From positions 28,086,001 through 28,150,000 of the forward strand of contig JBANAY010000003.1 of the NCBI GenBank assembly GCA_037952775.1: 64,000 nucleotides of DNA, in the 5' to 3' direction. Origin of the DNA: Clonostachys chloroleuca (Eukaryota > Ascomycota > Sordariomycetes > Hypocreales > Bionectriaceae). The notes under the pieces are model-generated. The model was not told the DNA's origin and did no database searches. It saw nothing but the letters and a program-made list of their open reading frames with translations. A program made the translations under genes and the position numbers. This document shows, in pieces, positions 54,571-64,000 of the stretch (position 1 is the first letter of the stretch; each line of letters opens with the position of its first letter).

Positions 54571-55435
54571 CAGAGTGATGAGACCATGGCAGAGATTAAA
54601 AGGGGGAATATATTTTCTCCTGCTGTAGTCAAGCAAGAAAAACATGCGAACGGCATATAGAACAATTTGGAAAGACTAGATTAGATAGCATCTTCATCCT
54701 TGGAGTCTGATTAGAGCGAGGCATTGTCCCTGTGTTACTCAGGGCACGCTTTTTACCATAGACTAATGAAATATATAGAGCACAGAAAGCTTGCGTACTA
54801 AGCCTAATGGAAGTTGAAAGCAATCAGTGGTGGTGTCAGCTGAAGAGAGGAGGAGTTGGGGGGGGAGGGGAGGGTATCACCCAATATCAGGAATTTCCCA
54901 GGTTATCTCACCACAAAATCGTGAATTTAATATCGCCTGCGTAGTTGCTTCATCTTATCAGCACAGAAAACAGAAAGGATGAGAATTCATGTTCTGGTCA
55001 TGGATGTCTACGTTATCCCTGAAAAAAATTTGGCTTACCGCTTCAGACGCCCAAGCTGGTGCCGTACGAAAACGTTCTCTTATCATACCAGGGTCTTTAG
55101 ATAGACAATGTTTCGGAGATGCTGGATATCATGATCTGCTATCATCAGATCGACAACTCTAAGCCTTGTTTGACATAGCGTTAGATTCTTTATCTTGGCT
55201 AGTGTTTGTATGGCAGATCTCTGGTGTCGTCAGTGGTCCTACGTAACCCTTTTCCCCATTCGACCTGGATCACAAGCTTTGGTAGATGACGGCTTGATTT
55301 AACCACAAGGTTCAATTGAATTCATTCTCATAAACTAGAAAATTATATCGTGATAAAAGATGATGGGGTAATGTCGCTAGTAGAGTAATCAAAAGTTTAT
55401 AAGAAAAATGAGAAAAATTCCAGCACCAATTTTTT
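54571..55435. other. Intergenic between convergent genes
   Basis: About 0.87 kb separating the 3' ends of the MFS and oxygenase-like genes. No coding signal seen; a G-rich tract occurs near 54850-54875. Confidence 0.5.
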
Positions 55436-56690
55436 TTAAACAGCAATTGCTTGTCGAATCACAGCCTCCACAGGCTCCAGCTGAGCTGCATTGCCAGAAG
55501 TGGCGGCGATAATGCGAGCCATGGACTGCTGAGCAGGCCAGATCTCACGACCGGCTTCCACCTCGCGCTCGTGGTGCTCCTTGACCATGTCTCGTGCGCT
55601 GCTCTGAAACCAGAGGGCGCCCTTCTCCATGCCGGGGTGCAGCTCGCCGTTGATGAAGACACCGCGGAGGATGTTGTTCTGGGCGCCGATGGCGAGCTCC
55701 TTGTCCTCGGACATGACTCGCTTGTACATAGCATCCACCTGCTCGAAATCCTCGCGAGGGGAGTTCTTGTTCCTGTAGACTTCATATCTCATGATAGAGG
55801 AGTTGGTACCGGTGGGGATAAATCTTTGCATCATGAAGAAGTGTTTTCTATGACTTGTTAGTCACTGTGGTCTAATAGCGGGGTCAGACAGGAAGTACTT
55901 ACGAGACATTAATGGAGGAGTTGGGGAAGAAGTATGTGGGGGCGATCAGAAGACCCTTCTCGATCATTTCTGGGGTAGGGCTGCCGAAGTGCATCAGGTA
56001 CGACTTGACAGGGTCAACAACATAAGTGTTGATGTCTGCGAGATCGTTGAGATCAGGGTGGGAGACGCGGCAGTGGTAGCACTCATTGTAGTTGTCTCCC
56101 AGCAGCTTCCAGTTGTATGCGCCCTCCATCTCCCAGGTGTGGTCATACTCGTAAGACTCCCAGTCGTACATGTCGAGCCTCGGCTGCTCATCGGCGCCTC
56201 CCAGCTCCTCTGACCAGGCAATCTCGGGAGTCTCACCGGCGTCCAGGTTGACCCAGATGAAGTTCTTCTTGTCGATGTGGACGTGAATGGGGAGGATACC
56301 GTGCTCATTGATGTTGAACTCTTCGAGCTCCGGAGTGATGTGGAAGGCGTTGATTTTGCCATTGTTGTCACGGCAGACAACATAGTGAAAGTTGGCGATC
56401 TGATAACGCTGCCAGTCACCATTGTTGGGGACCCGCTTGTTGTGGGTTGTGAGAAGCCACCTCTTGGAGAAGATGGCGCGTCTCTCAAGCTGGTACATCT
56501 CCTCAGAGATGTACCATGAGGCAGGGAGAGCTCTCACTGGAGCTGTCTCATTTGAGGGTTTCTGGGGCTTGCCGCACAAGGGGTTGATTCTAGAGTTGGC
56601 AGGGGGAGCAGGAGCAGGAGCTGGAGTGGCAGGGGCTCTGTTGACATAGGCGCTGGCTGGCAGGCCGAAGTAATTTCGGAGGAAAGACAT
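55436..56690 (-). CDS. Rieske-type oxygenase homologue lacking the [2Fe-2S] segment
   Basis: Exons 55903-56690 and 55436-55847, intron 55848-55902; 399 aa from MSFLRNYFGL. It matches the choline-monooxygenase/aromatic ring-hydroxylating oxygenase alpha family: VRALPASWYISEEMYQLERR, AIFSKRWLLTTHNKR, GILPIHVHIDKKNFIWVNLD, WEMEGAYNWKLLGDNYNECY then HCRVSHPDL (the mononuclear-iron motif N-x-x-E-C-Y-H-C-x-x-x-H), and EVYRNKNSPREDF. Between GKINAFH and ITPELEEFNINEHG, family members carry about 45-50 residues with C-x-H and C-x-x-H that hold the Rieske cluster. Here both motifs are absent, the frame is open and no splice signal lies at the join. Without the cluster, electrons cannot reach the iron in the usual way, so it is a pseudo-enzyme, a repurposed protein or a dead allele. 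A Pro/Ala-rich stretch follows the N-terminus. Confidence 0.83.
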
Positions 56691-59599
56691 TGTCTTGATG
56701 TGTGAGAAGAAATGAAACTTGCTTCTTTGTTTAGTGTTTGTGGAGGAGGTGTGGATTGATGAAATAGATTCGTGGGGAAGAGGGAGGCCTTTGAAATAGT
56801 TATAGCTTATCGCCATCGACACGTCTCCCCTCCAACTCGCTTGAGCCAAATCGAGTTCCTATAGCCATCCCATCTCCGGACCGATACCGTCGGTAGGATA
56901 TCGCTGGACGGGCGTAATCATGTGCCGTGACTGATACGGCATCGAGACCGGACGCGTAGGACCTGGGCTTCCCCAGTTGCCACGTCCAACCTACTTGATA
57001 ACCATTATCAAAGAAGGGCAGCATTGTATGCAAAATATCTTCCACTTTGAGTAAGGCTCAGAAGCCTATCTGATAGTGCTTGTAATCGATTGCCGCCTTG
57101 AGACGCCCAACACGAACCAGGTGGCCGAGACAGCCGGCCGGCGACGGGCCTTTTCCCCGCTCACATGATCGGACTTTGGCTCTGTCAGCAACTGATGGGC
57201 GCCACACCGTAGCTCGGGCTGGGTTGCAGACACCTTTCAGAGCTAAATTTACATATTCAAATGCAGGTTATCTGGATTTATGGAGCATTTTACAGTCTAA
57301 GACCTGAAATCTAAACTTGAAGGCTGTGATCGACCTGATCGCCAATCCATCCTTATCAACGATCAATGCATCGAGGATCTGATAGAATAACGAAACGACT
57401 TTCAGATTCATCCGTCATCGGACCACGGCGTTGAAGCAGTGCCCCGGGTAGTGACAAGCCGGGATTTCAATTATTGGGTAATAAATTGGTTAGATACTAG
57501 ACACGCGGTCGTTCCGGCGGTATAACCTAACCACGTGTGTCAAAGGCAATGAATGCCCAATGTGCGCATGACCTTCAACCTGAAGCTGTTATCTCCCAAG
57601 AACAGGCAGGCATTCTGAACATTCTAGCCCGTCCGGACGATCCTCCGTCGGCATTGGGTTGCGAGACCGGCCGCCCCTATCTATCGTCCCCACCACCGCA
57701 TTTGACACATGGTAGATTAGCCACCAAAGGGAAGCTACCAACAAATCATGTGTCCATGGTCGTCCTAATCTGTGGCGGGCTGCAGGGGGAACGAAGGTTG
57801 TGGATCTCGACTTCTGCATCCAGGGTGCAAACTCCAAAAAGGAGACCATCCTGAAGGATGCGGGGAATGCGGAGAACCAGGAATTCTACTAGAGGGCGCC
57901 GTAGAGATAAGAATGGCCGAAATAGGATATTAACTTACAACACCGGCGTTGCTAAAGGGCTCGGTCTGGTCAACTACTCCCACCCAGCCTCCTTTCCCCT
58001 TTCCCAGCAACAAGACATAAAACAGTTGACTGATTGGATCTTTTCCATGCATGTCATGTCTCTCACGATGCACTACACATACCGTGGCGAAACCAGCCCC
58101 ATCAGATGGGTCCATTTGAATATAACATCGAGATATCGTTTTGCGGAACGCCACCGTTCACGTGATCGGCGGTCAACAGCGACGGTATCGCCAGGGACTT
58201 CCTGCTTATCATCATCATCCATGTATCTATTATCTCGATGATTCGAATCTCGATATTCGTATCCAGTGATCCGAAAGGTGGTTATATTACGTAGGTATAT
58301 TGTTTGATGTGTCAGATGTTGGCAATAACAGGCACGACGAATTTGGTCCACTTACTGTCATTGGTTCATAGATATAGAATAGAAACCACCAACTCATGTA
58401 ATTCTCTCCATAATATGCTGATCGTATTTTTTCCGAATACCAACTTCAAGCTGATAAGCTGATATCAATATCTAAATTATTCCCCCTCAAGCTCCCGGCC
58501 GAAAACTTGCGTTGGGCTTATCAAGTCGGTAGATAACGTCGCCCTCGGGCAAGCAGAGGCTAAAAACCAAAGTGGCGGTGAAACTCTCCCAGTCTAAATA
58601 CCATAATACTGGCAGCCATCGCTACAATAAGGAGCTTTTACTCTTACCTGGAGCTGAGAGATCGAAGCAGAAGTAGGATCCTCATTATAAGATGATGGAA
58701 GTGGCTGTACTAGGATGGGTGGCCGGCCTGATGGACGAAGTGGCTTAGCTGGCACTTGTGCTACGCTGGTAACAGTACTGTAATTTAGGTATTTTGAAGC
58801 TTCGAATTTGGTCGCCAAATTTCGAATCAAATTGTGTCGTTCTCAGTTCAAGGGGCCAATTCTCGAGGAAGCTATGTTACTTTTTGACTCGAAGATTGCC
58901 AAGGTGTGGAAAAACCAAGAGTTGAGTGCCCAGCTTTTTTTTTTTTTTTTTTTTTGCTTCGATATTTCCAACTTCGTGAATATAAAGATCATTCAAGGAT
59001 CTGGCGGAATAGCTTGGCAATTTGGCGGTAGCAACACGTTTGTCTGACCGTGTGCTGGGTGGCAATAAGATCCATGCGACCCTTACCAAACATTCTAGCT
59101 ATGGGTCTGCAGAATGCGGAAGAAAGACATTGAACTTCGCTAGAGTGTTTTTCGGGTAGGAGAGAGAAGCTGAAAATGGAAAAGATTGGGTATTCATGTC
59201 TGTGGTTTGAAATTTAGTGGCTAGCATGGCATGTAGCATGAGCTATCACAACGGAAATCTCCGCAAGTCTGACCTAAGGAAGTAACGCGCTCTAGAGAGA
59301 GTAGCCCAGAGAGGCATATTTTCACTGAGTAATATATGCCGCAGCGGTCTCCAGGCGTTGCTAGTGAGGGCCGATTCAGTCTCACTGGCAGGAAGTGTCA
59401 ATTGCAACGGCTGCCGGCCCAGGTATCCTAAAATCGAGGGCCTACCTAACATAATAGTAATTCATGCTGATTTCGCATACTCTTTTGGCTATAAGAAAGA
59501 ACCAAACTTCATATCTCTGAGACATTTCTCTAGCGGTACTTGTATATTTCGTCATAGCTTTTCCTCTGCCACCTCGCCACTTTGTAGCAGGCTTCACCA
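56691..59599. other. Gene-free stretch
   Basis: 2.9 kb. Frames at 57098-57307, 57537-57854 and 57858-58241 lack motifs. A T run of about 20 lies at 58935-58954. No RNA gene or mobile element seen. The first part holds the promoter of the oxygenase-like gene. Confidence 0.5.
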
Positions 59600-60726
59600 C
59601 TAATCAGTAAATGACGTTGAATCCAGATCTGGCATCGGTATTTGAGACAGCCTCTCAACCGCCCGGATGACTTTTTCGCCTAATATTTCCTTCAGCTTCT
59701 TTTTGGCTTCATCCAGCATCTCTTCGTCTGCATCGGCTAACGTCTATATTACATGTTAATTCTTTAATACATCAAAAACAAAAAGGAAGCAAACTTACCC
59801 AGCACGCTCTCCAAGATTTCAGCATTCTTCCAAGGGTAGTCTTTCCCTCTTCGCATTTTTCGTCATCCTCTCGAATCGTCATAAATATGTCAAAGAGATT
59901 CCACTCATTGTCATCCTCTGGACCATCGCTCTCAACTGGAGCCAAGGTCGTCTGGAGTTTTCTAAACTCGAACTGCGACATGCCTTCCGGCTTCTCAGCG
60001 CTAGTGAACTTGGCCGAGCCAGATTTATACCATAGGCCATGAAGTATGGGGTCCAAAGACTTTGGACCGTCGGTGCCATCCCGTTTAGCAATGAGCTTTC
60101 GCATCACGAAGATCCATTGTAGGATAAGCCGTTCGGCCCCCGCATCCAGCAAGTAAAAACCACTCATCATGGTGGACTGATTTGCGTTCCTTTGTGCAAA
60201 GTTATTTCTTGAAAGGGGCTTTAGCCGATCCAAATACTTCTCATTGGTGAGATCTGCCAACTTTTCAAAGCACTCAACATGGTAGAAATCTATTGCATCG
60301 GTTAACTGCTGTCAGGGGGGAACGTATTTCTGCAAATATCAGATAGTATGCCGTACCTGCCTTTCCCCAGTAATTCCACATGCCAGGATCAACGGCAACT
60401 CGATAGTCGTCACTCTCGATCATTCGATCACAAGAATGTAGTTTACATGAAGCACGACCATTCAAGTGCTTAGAGCGTTCGATAAAGAAGTTGACAGGTC
60501 CCGATCGCCTTTCTTCTGTGATATGGCGTTCCAAATCGCGCCGATAGAGGTGTAGATAATCATCCTCACCTGAAGAGAGCAATGGAGGCTTCTCACCGCT
60601 ACTCTCATCATCATGCCTGTCTTGTCGCTTTGGTGGGCGTTCATCATCTTCAGCTGTATGGCTGCCCTCGGGAGAACGAGCTCTCTTGGAAGGAGCTAAG
60701 GTTGAGCCCTCCTGTTTATCAGCCAT
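59600..60726 (-). CDS. PARP-type zinc-finger-like nuclear protein
   Basis: Exons 60357-60726, 59799-60289 and 59600-59743 (introns 60290-60356 and 59744-59798); 334 aa from MADKQEG (an ATG two codons upstream is also possible). Seen: an acidic/basic N-terminus with nuclear-localisation-like PSKRARSPEG and RPPKRQDRHDDE; then a candidate zinc site ASCKLHSCDRMI paired across the first intron with FYHVECFEKL, giving two Cys, a His and a Cys as in PARP-type zinc fingers (there C-x2-C and H-x2-C; here the first pair is C-x4-C); a helical middle; and an acidic coiled C-terminus (DADEEMLDEAKKKLKEILGE). Such domains bind DNA breaks in PARP1 and ligase III; here there is no catalytic domain, so a DNA-binding or scaffold role is only a guess. 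Confidence 0.7.
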
Positions 60727-61093
60727 CTCCAAGTCAGGTTCTCAGCCCAGGGTATTGTCTTCTAAGCTGCGAAGAGTAAGATACATGCTGACCGGGAAGG
60801 GAGGTAGAAACGACGGGAGTATTTAAGAATTTTCCTGTGCTCTAGCCGCCCACATTGATGAATGGCAAGGTTAAATATAGCCATGTTGGTAGTGTAAGGC
60901 TGCTTTGGGTCGCCAAATGCGCGGCCATGAAACGAGCACAGCCATCTATCATTGCTAATTTTGGAGAAATATAATCGTGTGAAAGTGATTGAGAGACCTG
61001 AACATGTATTTATCTCTATAGTATTTTTTAAATCGTAAAGCCGAGGTAAAAAAGAAACTGTAACACCCTGGGCGAAATCTCGGCCATTCTCAA
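60727..61093. other. Intergenic
   Basis: 367 bp between the PARP-finger-like gene start and the arabinanase stop. It holds the promoter of the former; no gene seen. Confidence 0.45.
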
Positions 61094-62053
61094 TCAATAA
61101 ATAACAGGCCAGTCGTTCTCCCAGCGAATGAGGTTGATACCCAAATAAGACGCACCACTATTAGCATAATAGTGATACACAAAGACATCTGCATCTGAAT
61201 CAGAGAGGACGGCTGGGTGGCCAGGACCATGGATCGAGCCATGGCTCGCCATAACCTCGGTACCACCACCGGACAGCATTGACGTGCCGCTCTTGTCGGT
61301 ATATGGACCAGACAGGCTCGTAGAGCGACCAACCATGGTACGGTAAGTGCTGGAAGCCCCCTTGCAGCAGCTATCAAAAGCTACCCACTGGTAGTAGTAG
61401 TTGCCGCGTTTAGTGATGAAGGGCGCCTCCAGGGCGCCGTTGTTGTTGGGACGGGCGGCGATAGAGACGAGGCTTGTGCCGGAGCGCAGACCCGTGCTGG
61501 AGTTCAGCGCAATCAACTTGATACCCGACCAGAACGAGCCAAAGCTCAGCCACCATTTGCCGTCGCTGTCAACGAACAGATTGGGATCGATGGCGTTGTA
61601 GCCGAGACTGTCATTTGACTCGATGACCAAGCCCTTGTGAGTCCACGAGCCTGAAGCTCCGGTAGAGCTTGTGGCGAGGAAAATGGCCGACTTAGCAGAC
61701 CCAAATGTCGAGGCCGAGTAGTATAAATAATAGAGGCCATTGTGGTAGGAAATGTCAGGGGCCCAGAGATTAGTGTCACCACCCGTATAAGGGGTAGTCC
61801 ATGATGCACCATTAGGGAACACGGCACCCGCGTTTGTCCATCTTGTCCGGTCAGTCGAAGTCTTGAGCTGAATATTGGTGCCGGTGTGAGCAATGATGTA
61901 TTGTCCACTCGATGTCTTTACAATTGAGGGATCATGGAGACCAGTATCACCCGTGACGACCCCGGGATCGGGATAAGCTCCTTGAACTGCCACGGCCAGA
62001 GCAGTGATGGCAAATAGGCCCCGGTTGAAAAGCCTTTGTAAAGAAATCATCAT
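61094..62053 (-). CDS. abnA: Endo-1,5-alpha-L-arabinanase (GH43), secreted
   Basis: Single exon, 319 aa, the usual length of fungal endo-arabinanases (about 320). It cuts alpha-1,5-linked arabinan in pectin side chains outside the cell. Seen: a signal peptide (MMISLQRLFNRGLFAITALA, cleavage near VQGAYPD); a five-bladed propeller pattern with the three GH43 catalytic acids in HDPSIVKTS (the general base Asp), YNAIDPNLFVDSDG (the pKa-modulating Asp) and LEAPFITKRGNYYY (the acid Glu); the W-A-P-D-I-S block; and SHGSIHGPGHPAVL near the end. The start was chosen at 62053, which gives the complete signal. The 5' region is not obviously shared with another gene. The frame is intact, so this catabolic gene is kept while the GH5 gene is lost. 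Confidence 0.92.
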   Translation of the reverse strand: MMISLQRLFNRGLFAITALAVAVQGAYPDPGVVTGDTGLHDPSIVKTSSGQYIIAHTGTNIQLKTSTDRTRWTNAGAVFPNGASWTTPYTGGDTNLWAPDISYHNGLYYLYYSASTFGSAKSAIFLATSSTGASGSWTHKGLVIESNDSLGYNAIDPNLFVDSDGKWWLSFGSFWSGIKLIALNSSTGLRSGTSLVSIAARPNNNGALEAPFITKRGNYYYQWVAFDSCCKGASSTYRTMVGRSTSLSGPYTDKSGTSMLSGGGTEVMASHGSIHGPGHPAVLSDSDADVFVYHYYANSGASYLGINLIRWENDWPVIY

Positions 62054-63059
62054 GAATATCAGATCCGCGATCCCTCAGAGATCGACGTTGGTAGACGAGT
62101 GTGTTTTGGTCTTTTGTTTCAAGACGATACAGCGCACCATCGTATTACTTATACTCGTAAGATCCATTTAACCTAGCAGCTCGTTTCATAACAGTCGGGC
62201 TCAACTTGCTGCTTATTGTGTCCAAGCGCGCCTCGGAAAATTTGGTGTCGGAATACGGCGGGCGGCACCCCCTTGATTTCCCTGTAACGCGGAGTTTCAT
62301 GTTCCGCTGCTGAACTCGGCACTTGGACCACCTGAAGCCTATGCAAGCTAGCCTCAACAACCGACCTGCTGGTATTCCGTACTTTTACTGGCAATTAGCG
62401 GAACCCAAAAACCCTCGGGATAAAAGGTGAATTAAGCTCGTGTCATCTGACCCAGCAGTGGGATCACGTCTTTGCCAAGGTTGAGAAGACAGCCATGTTT
62501 CACTCTGCTGGCGGCAATTGAAATACACACCTACCTAAAGGGTGAAAGCCCCCGAGAATGATCTCCTTTTTAACACTAAACCAGCTAGTCGAAGGTCTCA
62601 GCTTGTTCAAGGTAGCCGGCCCAATGAGAAGAGAGAGAAGCGCGATCTCTTCTTCTTATTAACGGCAGAAGACCAGATGCAACGAAAGTCTGTCCGCAAA
62701 GATATTTGCTGCCTCGCTTCACAGAGCCAACCTAGGCTCGACCCTACGTGTAATGAGAAGAGAACCTTTATAATAATTGTTCAAAAAGGCTCAATTATGT
62801 TATCTGTCTGTAGGATGATGGAAAAAGGCTATCTTTCTGTCACAAACTACACAAGCACAACAGCGAAGTGATTCCCCCTACCCTCAGGTGCCTTGTGCCT
62901 GAGATGGCCTTAGCTGCAAAGAAACAAAACGGAGATCAGAAGTTTATTCCAAATTGACCACGTTGGTAGTAACGTTCGTTCTGGTCACAAGATCGTGATC
63001 GACAACCGTAGCCTGACGATCAAGCGGCTCGTCGCGATAGGTGGATTGCCTCCCTTGCT
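62054..63059. other. Intergenic, arabinanase promoter side
   Basis: 1.0 kb between the arabinanase start and the stop of the F-box-like gene. The plus frame at 62542-62871 has no features. I could not place an AraR or XlnR site with confidence. Confidence 0.45.
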
Positions 63060-64000
63060 CTATTCCTCAAATGAATCAGGATCATCGATGTATGGGTACG
63101 ATTGGGCGTGGCGTACATCGCCCACCCCTCGCAAATCCAAATAAATCCGGCGGACATTTTCAGAGTATATGCGAGAGGTGAGGTTGCGAATGAGATCACC
63201 TTCTCTCTTAATAATGTCCATTCGTCCTAAATCATACATGACCATCGCAGGGATTTGATATCCAATATCCAAAGTGAGACTGGGGGAGGTGCAGCTCAAG
63301 TCAACCTTCCCATTCAGTTCCCATTCATTGAACAGCAGACCAAGATATGTCAGCTTCTTGAAGCGTCGTGGTGCAACGCTGATCAACTCTTTGGCCTGTG
63401 TCAGGATGCCGTCGCCACAGTGATGAATCTGCAGGTATTCCAGATTTTCAGGCAAGCAATCGACAAGCCTGGGAGCTCCTTCGACCTTCATTGGCATTTG
63501 AAGCGCGATCTTCTCATGATTCTCTGGCCTTCCAGCAAGCATCCCGGTTAGTGCCCGCATCCCCAATGTGAGTCTCTTCAAAGCGTGCATTTGACTAAGT
63601 TCGGTGCCCATATATAGTCTTTCAGGGCAGCTAGACCAGCTCCATCCATGATCCCAGTCATCTTCAAGATTGACGTATAGATCCTCAAGCGTATCGGCAT
63701 GGGGCAATATAGCTTCAAGAAAATCTCGGGGCATGGCTTCTTCTGGTAGATCATACATCCCACGGATAAATTCAAACTTCTTGAGCGCTCTGCAGCTGTT
63801 AAGCATATCCCTAAGCAGTGATGCCGTGGCGTAAGAAGAATGAAGGTTGATATCTTCCACAGAAGAAGACCTTGGTGGTAGACGACGAAATTTTTTGGCC
63901 GCTTCGTCATTTCCATAAGCCATGATACACTCATAGAATCGGAGGTGTGGTAAGGCGAAGAGCCTTGGTGCTTCTAAATAGAATTCACGGCAGCCCACTT
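63060..64000 (-). CDS. F-box/LRR-like protein, C-terminal part (5' end outside the window)
   Basis: An open frame of at least 312 codons that continues past the right edge; stop TAG at 63060-63062. Seen: irregular leucine-rich stretches (LFALPHLRFYECIMAYGND, CRALKKFEFIRGMYDLPEE, MHALKRLTLGMRALTGMLAG, LPENLEYLQIHHCGDGIL, RFKKLTYLGLLFNEWELNG), the arrangement of the C-terminal substrate-binding half of fungal F-box proteins. The F-box itself would lie upstream, outside the sequence, so family membership is probable but unproved. No introns in the visible part. It could act as an SCF ubiquitin-ligase adaptor; the target is unknown. It is similar in style, not in sequence, to the F-box gene at 43276-44849. 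Confidence 0.7.
   Translation of the reverse strand, partial: VGCREFYLEAPRLFALPHLRFYECIMAYGNDEAAKKFRRLPPRSSSVEDINLHSSYATASLLRDMLNSCRALKKFEFIRGMYDLPEEAMPRDFLEAILPHADTLEDLYVNLEDDWDHGWSWSSCPERLYMGTELSQMHALKRLTLGMRALTGMLAGRPENHEKIALQMPMKVEGAPRLVDCLPENLEYLQIHHCGDGILTQAKELISVAPRRFKKLTYLGLLFNEWELNGKVDLSCTSPSLTLDIGYQIPAMVMYDLGRMDIIKREGDLIRNLTSRIYSENVRRIYLDLRGVGDVRHAQSYPYIDDPDSFEE

Noticed and set aside
1..64000. CRISPR array, insertion sequence, retrotransposon or prophage
   Set aside because: No evenly spaced direct repeats with unique spacers, no transposase, reverse transcriptase or integrase motifs in any frame; splicing and tRNA introns show a eukaryotic nuclear genome.

Overview
The window is nuclear DNA of a filamentous ascomycete. 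Most genes carry short (42-81 bp) GT-AG introns, and the gene content (Zn2Cys6 regulators, a HET-domain protein, a PDR/ABCG pump, MFS drug transporters, SDRs, a chloroperoxidase-like protein, a secreted GH43 arabinanase) fits a Eurotiomycete such as Aspergillus or Penicillium. I cannot name the species. About half the window carries no recognisable gene, and several genes are broken, so it looks like an accessory or relaxed-constraint region rather than a core housekeeping block.

Layout. 0-7 kb: a broken MFS transporter (running off the left edge), a head-to-head pair of related SDRs, the C-terminal remnant of a fungal transcription factor, and a GH5 beta-glucanase gene with three in-frame stops. 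9.1-12.6 kb: a single-exon HET-domain protein and a glycine-zipper protein. 14.9-24.3 kb: a chloroperoxidase-like protein, a lipocalin-like protein, an alpha/beta hydrolase and a PDR-type ABC pump, the pump carrying a 4-bp deletion at its second H-loop. 26.3-30.1 kb: a probable GPI-anchored wall protein and a seven-exon Zn2Cys6 regulator. 31.8-33.0 kb: a decayed polysaccharide-deacetylase-like gene whose catalytic residues are also lost. 33-37 kb: no convincing gene. 37.1-44.8 kb: a DDR48-like repeat protein, a conserved unknown, a secreted dibasic-rich protein and an F-box protein. 45.1-47.2 kb: a tRNA cluster with two identical Arg(ACG) genes in inverted orientation, an intron-containing Pro(AGG) and a Gln(TTG). 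47.5-56.7 kb: an unrecognised three-exon gene, a second Zn2Cys6 regulator, an MFS transporter with an in-frame TAG, and a Rieske-type oxygenase homologue that lacks the whole [2Fe-2S] binding segment. 59.6-64 kb: a PARP-zinc-finger-like protein, an arabinanase and a partial F-box/LRR-like gene.

How the genes may relate. The 15-24 kb block (oxidation, small calyx-type protein, hydrolysis, export) has the composition of a small metabolite or detoxification locus, and the regulator at 50 kb sits just upstream of the MFS transporter at 53 kb. Both links are inference from position. The clearest theme is gene loss: two MFS transporters, one ABC pump, one GH5, one deacetylase and one regulator are disrupted, and one oxygenase has lost its electron-transfer domain while keeping an open frame. 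Several lesions (in-frame stops, a 4-bp deletion, loss of about 45-50 codons) are not homopolymer errors, so at least part of the decay should be real.
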